The position numbers and the translations under genes are program-made. Positions 53,865 through 61,878 of a stretch of 64,000 bases of DNA are shown here, in pieces (positions within the stretch are counted from its first letter, which is position 1; each line of letters starts with the position of its first letter). This DNA comes from an uncultured Flammeovirgaceae bacterium (GTDB lineage Bacteria; Bacteroidota; Bacteroidia; Cytophagales; Cyclobacteriaceae). The stretch is from NCBI GenBank assembly GCA_937883755.1, contig CAKZYA010000073.1, forward strand, positions 1-64,000. Direction: 5' to 3'. Below the pieces are notes generated by a model. It was not told where the DNA came from. It ran no database searches and worked only from the letters and a program-made list of their open reading frames with translations.

Positions 53865-53884
53865 AAGACGATTAACAATTCTGA

Positions 53885-56800
53885 TTATTTTGCCACGGCG
53901 GCTGGCTTTTTGCTAGACAGGCGAATCTTTATTTTATCTACCAGCAGGTACATGACCGGAACCACAATCAAGGTCAGAAATGTAGCGAAGATCAAACCAA
54001 AAATTACCGTCCAAGCCATCGGCCCCCAGAAGTCGGCGTTGAAGCCGCCGTAGTAAATTTGTGGATCAAAATCCGAGAGCATGGTAGCAAAGTTGATATT
54101 AAGACCAATTGCCAGCGGGATTAGACCGAGTACAGTAGTAATTGCCGTAAGCAGTACCGGACGCAAACGGGTTTGCCCGCCTTCTACAATGCTGGTAATA
54201 ATTTCTTTGTAAGGAAGCAGTTCATCTTCTTGTAAATTAAGTTCCGCACGATGGCGTTGCCGAATAAGATTAGTATAATCAATCAGTACGATGGCATTGT
54301 TCACCACTACTCCAGCTAGTGAAATAATACCAATCCCAGTCATAATCACCACGAAATTCATATTGAAAACCACCAACCCTAAGAATACTCCGATAGTACT
54401 AAGTAGCACTGACATCATAATAATAAATGGAGTGGCTACCGAGTTGAATTGCGCTACGATGATTAGGAAGATGGTCATCACGGCAATAAACAAAGCTTGT
54501 AGAAGAAATTGACCAGATTCCTCCTGCTCCTGCTGCTCGCCAGTAAACTTTACTTCGTAGCCTTCAGGAATTTCCATATCATCCACCAACTCCTTAAGCT
54601 CATTTACGATTTCAGTGGCATTATATCCTTCCAGTACATTAGAAGAAAGAGTAATTACTCGGTCTAAATCTTTTCGCTTAACCGAACCGTACGTAGATGA
54701 ATAATCCAAATCAGCGACTGCTGAAATAGGAATTTGGCGCAAGTTTCCAAATTTATCGCGGAAGGTAATTTTCTGATTAATTAAAGCATCTACGTCGTAA
54801 CGATACTCGTCTTTCAGCCGAAGCTGAATAGGATAATCGTCTTCACCATCTTTATACTTAGATACCTCTGAGCCAAATAGCGCAGTACGCATCTCAGTGG
54901 CAATGGTCGCTGTTGATAATCCAAACCGACGAGCCTTATCCCGATCAATGTTAACGATCAGTTCTGGTTTACCCGTCTCTAAATCTGATTTAAGTTCTTC
55001 AATCCCCTGAATAGTAGAGTTTTCAACATCAGCCAGAAATTTTTCAGTAAAGGAGATTAATCCAGGATAGTCTTCCGAAGATATTTCTATACTAATCGGC
55101 TTACCTACGGGTGGTCCGGCGGGTGGTGCTGATACAGTTACCAGTACTCCCGGATAACCACTCACTGCTTCCCGCACTTCTTCCATCACATCAGTAGTAG
55201 AAATTCCACCGCGCAGTTCGTAGTCAATGAAGGATACATTGACCCGAGCCTTGTTTGGAGTCTCACCGGGGTTAGCGCCTTCCGAAGGATCATTGGTATT
55301 TTCTCCAACCTGCGCAATCACTGCTTCTACAATCTGGTTGTAGGGTTCCAGAGTCTCGAAAATATTGCCTTCTATTCGTTTGGTTATCGCGTTAGTCGCC
55401 TCAATATCGGTTCCTACTGGAAGCTCCACAAACACATTAAAGTAGTCCGGATCAATTCCGGGAAAGAACTCTACCTTCGGTTGGCGGGCACCTACCAACA
55501 TAATGGAGAAAATCAATAGACCTACAGTACCGAAAAATACGAAGTAGGGATTTTTACCCCGCAATGCCCAACGGACAGTACGGGTATAATTACGTTCCAG
55601 GCGAACCAGAAACGTATCTTGAAACCAGGCAATAGCCGGGGTTAATACGAAGAGGTTAAAAGGAATGAGCAATGCTCCAATCATTAGCAGATTAGCTAAT
55701 GTGAAATTACCAGCCATGTAAAATACGATAGCAAAGAGTACCATTCCGCCGGCTACCAGCAATAGGCGTTTTCGTTTCCGCGCGGTCGTTTGTTCCTGTA
55801 CCTTCATAAACATAGATGTAAGCACCGGATTAATTACTAGTGCCACAAACAGCGAAGATGAAAGTACGATAATAAGTGTGATAGGTAGATAACGCATAAA
55901 CTCACCAATCAGCCCTGACCAAAACGCTAGAGGCAGAAAAGCTGCTAACGTAGTAGCCGTAGACGTGATGATTGGCCAAGCTACCTCTCCCACTCCTTCT
56001 TTCGCTGCTTGTACCGAGGTGTGACCTTCTTGCATCAAACGATAAATATTTTCTACTACTACAATTCCATTATCTACCAACATACCTAGTGCTAGAATCA
56101 GGGCAAAGAGCACCATCAAATTGATAGTAATGCTAAAGAAACTCAGCAGCATGAAGGAAAGGAACATAGAAAGGGGAATTGCTATCCCGACAAACAGGGC
56201 ATTTCTCAGATTTAGGAAAAACATGAGTACTAGAATCACCAGAATTACGCCCATGATGATACTGTTCTCCAGGTTACTCAACTGTAGCCGGGTGTATTTA
56301 GATTGATCGTTAGTAATGATGATATCCAAATCAGCCGGGAAACGACCTCGCTGCGCTTCTTCTAAAATAACCTTGATCTTATCCGAGGCATCTAGCACAT
56401 TTTCCCCCTTGCGTTTTACGACTGAAAGTGTAACTACTGGGTTACCATTATTCCGGGAGTAGCTAGAAGCCTCTTCATAGGTATCTCGTACTTCCGCTAC
56501 ATCGCGTAAATAAATGATATTACCCTCTTCGTTTTTAATGATTACATCTTCCAACTGCTCAACTTCCGTGAACTCACCAATCACCCGCAACGAACGCCGA
56601 AAGTCATCTGCTTTAATATTACCTCCAGAAATCGTTACATTCTCGGCTGCTACGGCATTCTGAATATCCGAGAAGGTCACTTCCCGCGCATCCATCTTAT
56701 AAAGGTCAGCATCAATCCGTATTTCCCGCTCTAGCGTACCACTGATATTTGCCTCCTGCACCTCCGACATGGCTTCAATTTCATCTTGCAGAAACTCACC

Positions 56801-57307
56801 GTAGTCCTTTAATTCATCTATGCTAAAATCGCCCGAAAGATTGATGAACATAAAAGGGAGATCCTGTAAGTTGACCTCAAATACATTGGGGTCTTGGTCA
56901 AGATCGGTGGGTAGTTCACTTTTAGCCTGATCTACCGCATCTTTTACATCTTGTAGAGCTTTAGAAATATCTACATCAGGATTAAATTCAACTACAATCG
57001 TTGAAAAGTCCTGAATCGAGGTAGAATTAATCTCATCGACCCCAGTCACTCCTTTAAGCTCCTTCTCGATAGGGCGCGTAATCAGATTCTCCATATCCAC
57101 GGGAGAGTTACCCGGATAGGGAGTCCCTACGTAAATAGTTGGAATTACTACTTCAGGGAAATTCTCTTTAGGCATTGAGAAGTAAGAGGTAACTCCTAAC
57201 ACTACAATAATAAAAGTAAGAATTAGTACACTAGTGCGGTTATTGACCGCCCCAGAACTAATGCCAAAATTACGGACGACCCGCTTAGAATTATCAGTAT
57301 TGGCCAT
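53885..57307 (-). CDS. RND-family efflux transporter (AcrB/HAE1-like)
   Basis: A 1140-residue inner-membrane proton-driven pump with the duplicated six-helix and periplasmic-loop architecture of RND transporters. The TM4 acidic motif reads LGMLVDNGIVVVENI near 400, so the canonical Asp-Asp pair is Asp-Asn. Length exceeds the usual about 1030-1050 because of an insertion near residues 500-560 that includes basic RKRKR and two extra hydrophobic helices (LLLVAGGMVLFAIVFY and LANLLMIGALLIPFNLFVL). The operon order on the minus strand is TetR, TolC, adaptor, then this pump. It likely expels toxic hydrophobic compounds through a tripartite channel. Confidence 0.93.
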   Translation of the reverse strand: MANTDNSKRVVRNFGISSGAVNNRTSVLILTFIIVVLGVTSYFSMPKENFPEVVIPTIYVGTPYPGNSPVDMENLITRPIEKELKGVTGVDEINSTSIQDFSTIVVEFNPDVDISKALQDVKDAVDQAKSELPTDLDQDPNVFEVNLQDLPFMFINLSGDFSIDELKDYGEFLQDEIEAMSEVQEANISGTLEREIRIDADLYKMDAREVTFSDIQNAVAAENVTISGGNIKADDFRRSLRVIGEFTEVEQLEDVIIKNEEGNIIYLRDVAEVRDTYEEASSYSRNNGNPVVTLSVVKRKGENVLDASDKIKVILEEAQRGRFPADLDIIITNDQSKYTRLQLSNLENSIIMGVILVILVLMFFLNLRNALFVGIAIPLSMFLSFMLLSFFSITINLMVLFALILALGMLVDNGIVVVENIYRLMQEGHTSVQAAKEGVGEVAWPIITSTATTLAAFLPLAFWSGLIGEFMRYLPITLIIVLSSSLFVALVINPVLTSMFMKVQEQTTARKRKRLLLVAGGMVLFAIVFYMAGNFTLANLLMIGALLIPFNLFVLTPAIAWFQDTFLVRLERNYTRTVRWALRGKNPYFVFFGTVGLLIFSIMLVGARQPKVEFFPGIDPDYFNVFVELPVGTDIEATNAITKRIEGNIFETLEPYNQIVEAVIAQVGENTNDPSEGANPGETPNKARVNVSFIDYELRGGISTTDVMEEVREAVSGYPGVLVTVSAPPAGPPVGKPISIEISSEDYPGLISFTEKFLADVENSTIQGIEELKSDLETGKPELIVNIDRDKARRFGLSTATIATEMRTALFGSEVSKYKDGEDDYPIQLRLKDEYRYDVDALINQKITFRDKFGNLRQIPISAVADLDYSSTYGSVKRKDLDRVITLSSNVLEGYNATEIVNELKELVDDMEIPEGYEVKFTGEQQEQEESGQFLLQALFIAVMTIFLIIVAQFNSVATPFIIMMSVLLSTIGVFLGLVVFNMNFVVIMTGIGIISLAGVVVNNAIVLIDYTNLIRQRHRAELNLQEDELLPYKEIITSIVEGGQTRLRPVLLTAITTVLGLIPLAIGLNINFATMLSDFDPQIYYGGFNADFWGPMAWTVIFGLIFATFLTLIVVPVMYLLVDKIKIRLSSKKPAAVAK

Positions 57308-57318
57308 ATTGGGAGAAA

Positions 57319-58494
57319 TTACTGGTTAGAAGACAGAGCCGTAGCTCCTTCGTTTACTATATTGATCCGTATACCTTCGGCTACTTCCCTAAAACCTTTA
57401 TCAATGATTACTTCGTTGCCTTGCAGGCCGCTCGCAATTACTGTTTCGTTTTTATAGGTTTGGCCGCGTTCAATATGCTGCTTGGCGGCTACCTTACCTT
57501 CACCTTCTTCCGCGTTTTTGGCTATAAACAGATAATCGCCTCTAGCATCTTCCAGTATTAATTTGGTAGGAACTACCAACGCGTTGGGCTTCTGATAATC
57601 TTTGATACGTAGTACAGCTAATAAATTAGGTCGCAGTAATTCCATCGTATTCGGTAGTTTTATCTCAATCTTGAAGGTGCGATTATTTTCATTGATCACT
57701 TTCCCCACTGAACTGATACTACTCACAATATTTTCGTTTAGTGACGGAAATTCAACCATGACGCTATCACCTTGCTGAAACTCACCCAAAAAAGCCTCAG
57801 AAATATCAGACTCTATGTACATATTGGTCAGACTGACCAGGCGCAACATTGGAAAACCGGGTTGAGCCATCTCACCTTCTTTCACAAATACTTCATCAAT
57901 GGTTCCGGAAAACGGCGCCCTTACAATATAATTATTCAACTGGGCTTGTAGGGATGCAATCCGTCTCTCTAGCGACTCTACTGAGTTTTTTGCTTCCAAG
58001 TACTGAAACTCAGTTCCAATATTCTGATCCCAAAGATTTTTTTGACGATTATAGCGGGTTTGAGCTAACTCTAAGGAAGTCTGCAACTCCTGTATATTTC
58101 GCCGAATGGTTTCGGCATTCTGGGTTGCTAAAACTTGCCCTTTTCGTACCGATTCTCCTTCTACGACTGGTACCGACTTAACCATAGCCGGAGCCTCAGC
58201 ACTAATGGTAATGTTATTACGAGAAGTAACCGAACCCCGCACTTCAATGTAATGCTCAAACGTCTTCTTCACCACGGGTAGCGTAGTAACCAAAGTAGTT
58301 TTCTGGGTTTGCTGAGCAAAGGCGGGATCAGCTTCCGCAATCTCATTTTCCAGCGTAGTAATTTGCTCTTGCAAGGCTGCCAACTCTTGTTGGTAAGTTT
58401 TCAATTGCTGCTTTTTTTCAGCAAGCTCGCTATTGTCGCCTCCGCAGGCTACTAGCAGACCTGCAACTATTAAGCTAAGTAATAAAGGTTTCAT
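57319..58494 (-). CDS. periplasmic adaptor (membrane-fusion) lipoprotein of RND pump
   Basis: About 391 residues. Start taken at ATG 58494, giving a lipoprotein signal MKPLLLSLIVAGLLVACGG (lipobox LVAC); an ATG at 58521 would add nine residues that overlap the TolC gene. After a short Gln/Glu coiled coil (about 30-60) come the lipoyl-type segment (EVRGSVTSRNNITISAEA and VVEGESVRKGQVLA), an alpha hairpin (about 115-175), the lipoyl half FSGTIDEVFVKEGEMAQPG, and a beta-barrel and MP domain. It links the RND pump to TolC in the periplasm. It is 11 bases before the pump gene. Confidence 0.93.
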   Translation of the reverse strand: MKPLLLSLIVAGLLVACGGDNSELAEKKQQLKTYQQELAALQEQITTLENEIAEADPAFAQQTQKTTLVTTLPVVKKTFEHYIEVRGSVTSRNNITISAEAPAMVKSVPVVEGESVRKGQVLATQNAETIRRNIQELQTSLELAQTRYNRQKNLWDQNIGTEFQYLEAKNSVESLERRIASLQAQLNNYIVRAPFSGTIDEVFVKEGEMAQPGFPMLRLVSLTNMYIESDISEAFLGEFQQGDSVMVEFPSLNENIVSSISSVGKVINENNRTFKIEIKLPNTMELLRPNLLAVLRIKDYQKPNALVVPTKLILEDARGDYLFIAKNAEEGEGKVAAKQHIERGQTYKNETVIASGLQGNEVIIDKGFREVAEGIRINIVNEGATALSSNQ

Positions 58495-58513
58495 GAATAG
58501 AGGGTGGTGATTA

Positions 58514-59899
58514 TTATTCAACTAAGATTCCTAGTGCTTTCTTTAAGTCTACTTTGGCAATGAGTGCATTGTACAAAGCATTAAAATAATTTGTCTCAGC
58601 AGCTTGCAAAGAGTTTTCGGCATCAATAACTTCTAAGTTAGACCCAACACCTTCTTGATACTTAATGTTAGTCACCCGAAAAACCTCTTGAGCTAACGCT
58701 AAATTTTCTTCTTGTATCTGTAAGGCATCTAAGCTATTCTGCAAATCAACTCGAGCCTGAGCAATCTCTAAATCTATCTGATTTCGGAGGAAGCGAGATT
58801 GTAGCTCGAGCTGCCGGACTTGAACTTTATTTTTTTGAATAAGATGATGTTTACGAAGACCGTCAAATAGTGGAATATCCATCGTTACTCCAAAAAAACC
58901 ATACTCAAACCACCGGTCGCTAAAACTGACAATCTCGCTAAAGTCGTCTACGCCAGTATTGTACCCAAAAGCAGCATTGGCAGTGAGTTTGGGTATATAT
59001 TGCACCCGGTTATTTTTCATATCTAGTTGTGCCAACTCTTGGTTAACCAGTATCTGAGCGTACTCAGGCCGTTGTTCGTACTGAAACTCTGACTCGGCCG
59101 TAATTTCAGGGTCAAAGTCAATATCTGCTATATTACCTGACAAAGTAATTTCTTGCTCAACAGGTATGCCCATTTGAAATTTCAACAGATAATAGCTCAA
59201 CTCTGTCACACGGCTGATATTCTCTTGTTCTACTTTAGAATTATTATACTGAACCAATAAACGGTCTACATCAATCTCTTCTACAAAACCATTCTCATAC
59301 ATTAGCCTTGTCTCACGCAGTAAGGTATCTAGACGTTTATAGTTACTACTCACTAACACTTGCCGCTCTTGATTGACTAGCACAGTGTAATACGCTTTGG
59401 TAATCTGCTCTGCTACCTGTACCTTACTTTGATGGTAACTTTTCTCAGATAATTCAGTGTAAGTTCGGGCTGCTTCCAATCCTACAAAATACGACCCATC
59501 AAACAGCATTTGAGAAAGAGATACTCCCGCTGTACCTGTATGGTTAACCCCAAATCTTACTGGTACCGGCGGAGCATTAGCTGGCACTTCATTAGGATCA
59601 TCAGCAAAAAATACTGCTGGTAAAAATTGGGTCTGAATAGCAAAGTTATTATTGTAGTTCACTGAACCATTAAGCTGAGGTAGACCCTGTGATTTGGTAA
59701 TCCCTACATCTGCCTTGGAGATGGCCTTTTCTAGCTCGGCAATTCTTATGGTTTCGCTATTCTGGAAAGCATATACCAGACAAGCATCTAACGTGAGAGG
59801 TTGTGATATATCTATCTCGCTATCAGACTCTTGGGAGTAAACTGCATAGCTACTAAGTATCCAGAACAATATGCTGAATATACTAACTTTGTGAAACAT
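58514..59899 (-). CDS. TolC-family outer-membrane efflux channel
   Basis: About 461 residues. Start at ATG 59899, giving a signal peptide (MFHKVSIFSILFWILSSYAV); an upstream start at 59929 lies inside the TetR gene. Two outer-membrane efflux repeats follow: the first (about 25-215) begins LTLDACLVYAFQNSETIRIAEL, the second (about 260-455) has NRVQYIPKLTANAAFGYN and the alpha helix with LEIAQARVDLQNSLDALQIQEEN. It is the trimeric exit duct of the RND pump. It overlaps the TetR gene end by 17 bases, consistent with one transcript from the regulator. Confidence 0.92.
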   Translation of the reverse strand: MFHKVSIFSILFWILSSYAVYSQESDSEIDISQPLTLDACLVYAFQNSETIRIAELEKAISKADVGITKSQGLPQLNGSVNYNNNFAIQTQFLPAVFFADDPNEVPANAPPVPVRFGVNHTGTAGVSLSQMLFDGSYFVGLEAARTYTELSEKSYHQSKVQVAEQITKAYYTVLVNQERQVLVSSNYKRLDTLLRETRLMYENGFVEEIDVDRLLVQYNNSKVEQENISRVTELSYYLLKFQMGIPVEQEITLSGNIADIDFDPEITAESEFQYEQRPEYAQILVNQELAQLDMKNNRVQYIPKLTANAAFGYNTGVDDFSEIVSFSDRWFEYGFFGVTMDIPLFDGLRKHHLIQKNKVQVRQLELQSRFLRNQIDLEIAQARVDLQNSLDALQIQEENLALAQEVFRVTNIKYQEGVGSNLEVIDAENSLQAAETNYFNALYNALIAKVDLKKALGILVE

Positions 59900-60509
59900 G
59901 GGTAGTGAGGTTTTTAGCGTAATTTTCAAAAAGCTCTACTCCTTTGGGGGTCAGTAAGCCGTAACAAAAGTTATAGAAAATCTGTAGATGGACTTCCGTC
60001 CAATCAAATTCATTCTTAGGAAAAACCTGTTCATTAAAGGCAACATGAATTTGTTCAATGCGCAGCTTTGCCAGAATTTTAGGGTTTATGTCACCCCGAA
60101 AATATCCTTCCTCCATACCTCTACGAATGGAGCTTTCCGTGGTTTGGATAAAAACCGAATCTTTAAATTCTAAGTAAATTTTCCAGGCATCATGGTGATA
60201 TTTTTGAATATCAAATAGCGCTGAAGGGTTAATATCAGTAATATGCTGCCTTATATATTTAGTAGTGAGATGCAATTCATGGATAGCGTTCTTAGATTGC
60301 TGTTGCACTTCCTCAATCAGCTGCTTTTCTCTCTCTAAAATTCTTAAGGTTGCTAAGCCAACAACTTCATCTTTATCGGCGAAGTACTGGTAAATCGTTT
60401 TTTTGGAGATGCCCAGTTGCTTCGCTATGTCATCCATAGTGACACTGCGAACACCGTATTTTAGAAAGAGCTGCTCAGCTACCGAAACTATCTGTTCTTT
60501 ACTTTCCAA
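59883..60509 (-). CDS. TetR-family transcriptional regulator
   Basis: A 208-residue repressor with an N-terminal helix-turn-helix (about 8-52: SVTMDDIAKQLGISKKTIYQYF followed by DKDEV), and a ligand-binding C-terminal domain (about 60-205). The start is TTG at 60509; no ATG at that end is in frame. It is the first gene of the efflux operon and likely represses it in the absence of an inducer, although its own operator has not been located. The gene is followed by tolC with a 17-base overlap. Confidence 0.9.
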   Translation of the reverse strand: MESKEQIVSVAEQLFLKYGVRSVTMDDIAKQLGISKKTIYQYFADKDEVVGLATLRILEREKQLIEEVQQQSKNAIHELHLTTKYIRQHITDINPSALFDIQKYHHDAWKIYLEFKDSVFIQTTESSIRRGMEEGYFRGDINPKILAKLRIEQIHVAFNEQVFPKNEFDWTEVHLQIFYNFCYGLLTPKGVELFENYAKNLTTHVSQS

Positions 60510-60725
60510 TATTGTGTTGTGAACGAGGGAAACTCTAAGAATATCGTCAGTTTCCTATGCCAACGTAGGTATAAAAATTTGGTTTACCTTTTTGGTAAGT
60601 TTTACAGAAAAAGTTTCATAACAGTTTTTAAGTACGATAATTAAGAGTAAAGTGGTTACCCCTAAGTTAGCCGCAAGGTTAATCACATAAAACGGCTTAC
60701 TTATACCACCTTTGAGAAGAAGAGC

Positions 60726-61487
60726 CTAATGATTTTTCTTATTAGTACTTTTGCCTTTGTGGGTGATTTTAAATAAGTCAAAAGAAAAAAGGTAAGCACA
60801 GGACAGTGAAAAAGTGTGAAAGGTATGATCTAGGGAAATGTCATAAAATACAAATGGGGAATAAGTAGAACCAGGTCTGGCCATATTTGTATGCCCCCAC
60901 TCAAATCGGGCATCCACTTTAAGATGATTTTGCTGAACTGGAAACGTGGCACCCGCCCCTATCTGGATACCCAATTGCCATCGGTTGGGATCAGAAACTA
61001 CAAAGCGGTCGTTCTTTGGTATCCCATCGTACGCGATGACGTAACGCAACGCGCCTTCTAAATCATCTTCTACCAATTCGGGGACTAGAGCCTCTCCCCT
61101 ACCAGAAATCCAGTAGTTAGCTACAGGTCCAACAAATACATGAACTTTTGAGTATCCTACCGGATGAGCATATTGAAACGATATTGGTAGTTTAATAAAA
61201 TCATGAGTTTCCTGAAAAAAGGTAACTCCATCATTACCCTCAACTGATTTTCTTTGGTGGTAGTACAGTAATTCCGTAGATAAACTGAAAACATCGTTAG
61301 CAATAAAATTGGTTGAAATACCTATCCCTCCCCCTGGTGCCCATATTCCTCGATTGTTTTCAGCAATTTCTACATTATCAAAAACAGGCTGAGCCAAGAA
61401 AACTGAGCCTACTGGACCTACTTGTAGCTTTTGTGCTTGAGCTACGTGGACAGAAAGTATAAATAGTACAATATAAAAGTATCTCAT
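60726..61487 (-). CDS. outer-membrane beta-barrel protein
   Basis: A 253-residue exported protein: signal peptide (YFYIVLFILSVHVAQAQ), then alternating hydrophobic-polar strands with glycine-rich turns (GGIGISTNFIAND, LGIQIGAGATFPV, WGHTNMARPGSTYSP) typical of small barrels (PorT/OmpW-like class). The last strand reads AYLFSFDLF, after which the gene has a charged tail (KITHKGKSTNKKNH), whereas most outer-membrane barrels end on the aromatic residue. No homolog can be named. A -7 promoter element and an inverted dyad lie just upstream. Confidence 0.7.
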   Translation of the reverse strand: MRYFYIVLFILSVHVAQAQKLQVGPVGSVFLAQPVFDNVEIAENNRGIWAPGGGIGISTNFIANDVFSLSTELLYYHQRKSVEGNDGVTFFQETHDFIKLPISFQYAHPVGYSKVHVFVGPVANYWISGRGEALVPELVEDDLEGALRYVIAYDGIPKNDRFVVSDPNRWQLGIQIGAGATFPVQQNHLKVDARFEWGHTNMARPGSTYSPFVFYDISLDHTFHTFSLSCAYLFSFDLFKITHKGKSTNKKNH

Positions 61488-61507
61488 TTCATGCTTATCT
61501 AGCTAAA

Positions 61508-61515
61508 CAAATATA
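61508..61515 (-). promoter_or_regulatory. Bacteroidota -7 element (TATATTTG) of the beta-barrel gene
   Basis: On the minus strand TATATTTG fits TAnnTTTG exactly, 21 bases before the start codon at 61487. No TTTG is found in the -33 region; the dyad at 61537-61563 covers or flanks that position, which would suit an activator- or repressor-controlled promoter. Confidence 0.5.
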
Positions 61516-61536
61516 TAATTATTCACCTAGATTAGA

Positions 61537-61563
61537 TACTTTATCTAAAGACTAGATAAAGTA
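61537..61563. repeat. 11-bp perfect dyad upstream of the beta-barrel gene
   Basis: TACTTTATCTA (61537-61547) and TAGATAAAGTA (61553-61563) are exact reverse complements across 5 bases. It lies about 22 bases upstream of the -7 element, a usual place for a regulator's operator. It could also simply be a hairpin in an AT-rich spacer. Confidence 0.5.
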
Positions 61564-61565
61564 AA

Positions 61566-61878
61566 ATTAAATTTTTTAAGTATTTTATTATAATAATTTA
61601 TATCAATACATATAAAAATTTAGTTTCCACTTGCTCTTATATCAAAGTACTCTTTCTACGTAAAAGCATGGCTACCCTTAGTACTGTCTATATAAACATG
61701 TAAACATCTTTAATTCCTCTATTAAAAAAGTACTAAACTCATTGCTTTTCCGCATTTGCCTATTTTTTCTTACATATCCTTGTTACATCTCAGAATTGTA
61801 TTTAATCAAGATTTAATAATACCGTACTTTACAGTTAATAGAAAAAAGGGGCATGCGCCTTTTTCTAATATGTAGCTT
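61566..61878. other. AT-rich spacer before the FG-GAP gene
   Basis: About 310 bases of very AT-rich sequence without a supported gene. It contains an imperfect hairpin, AAAAAAGGGGCATGCGCCTTTTT, at about 61842-61865 centred on GCATGC, ending 13 bases before the next ATG. This could affect translation of that gene or act as a terminator-like structure in its leader. No exact -33/-7 promoter was found; TACTTTAC near 61825 is a poor match. Confidence 0.5.
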
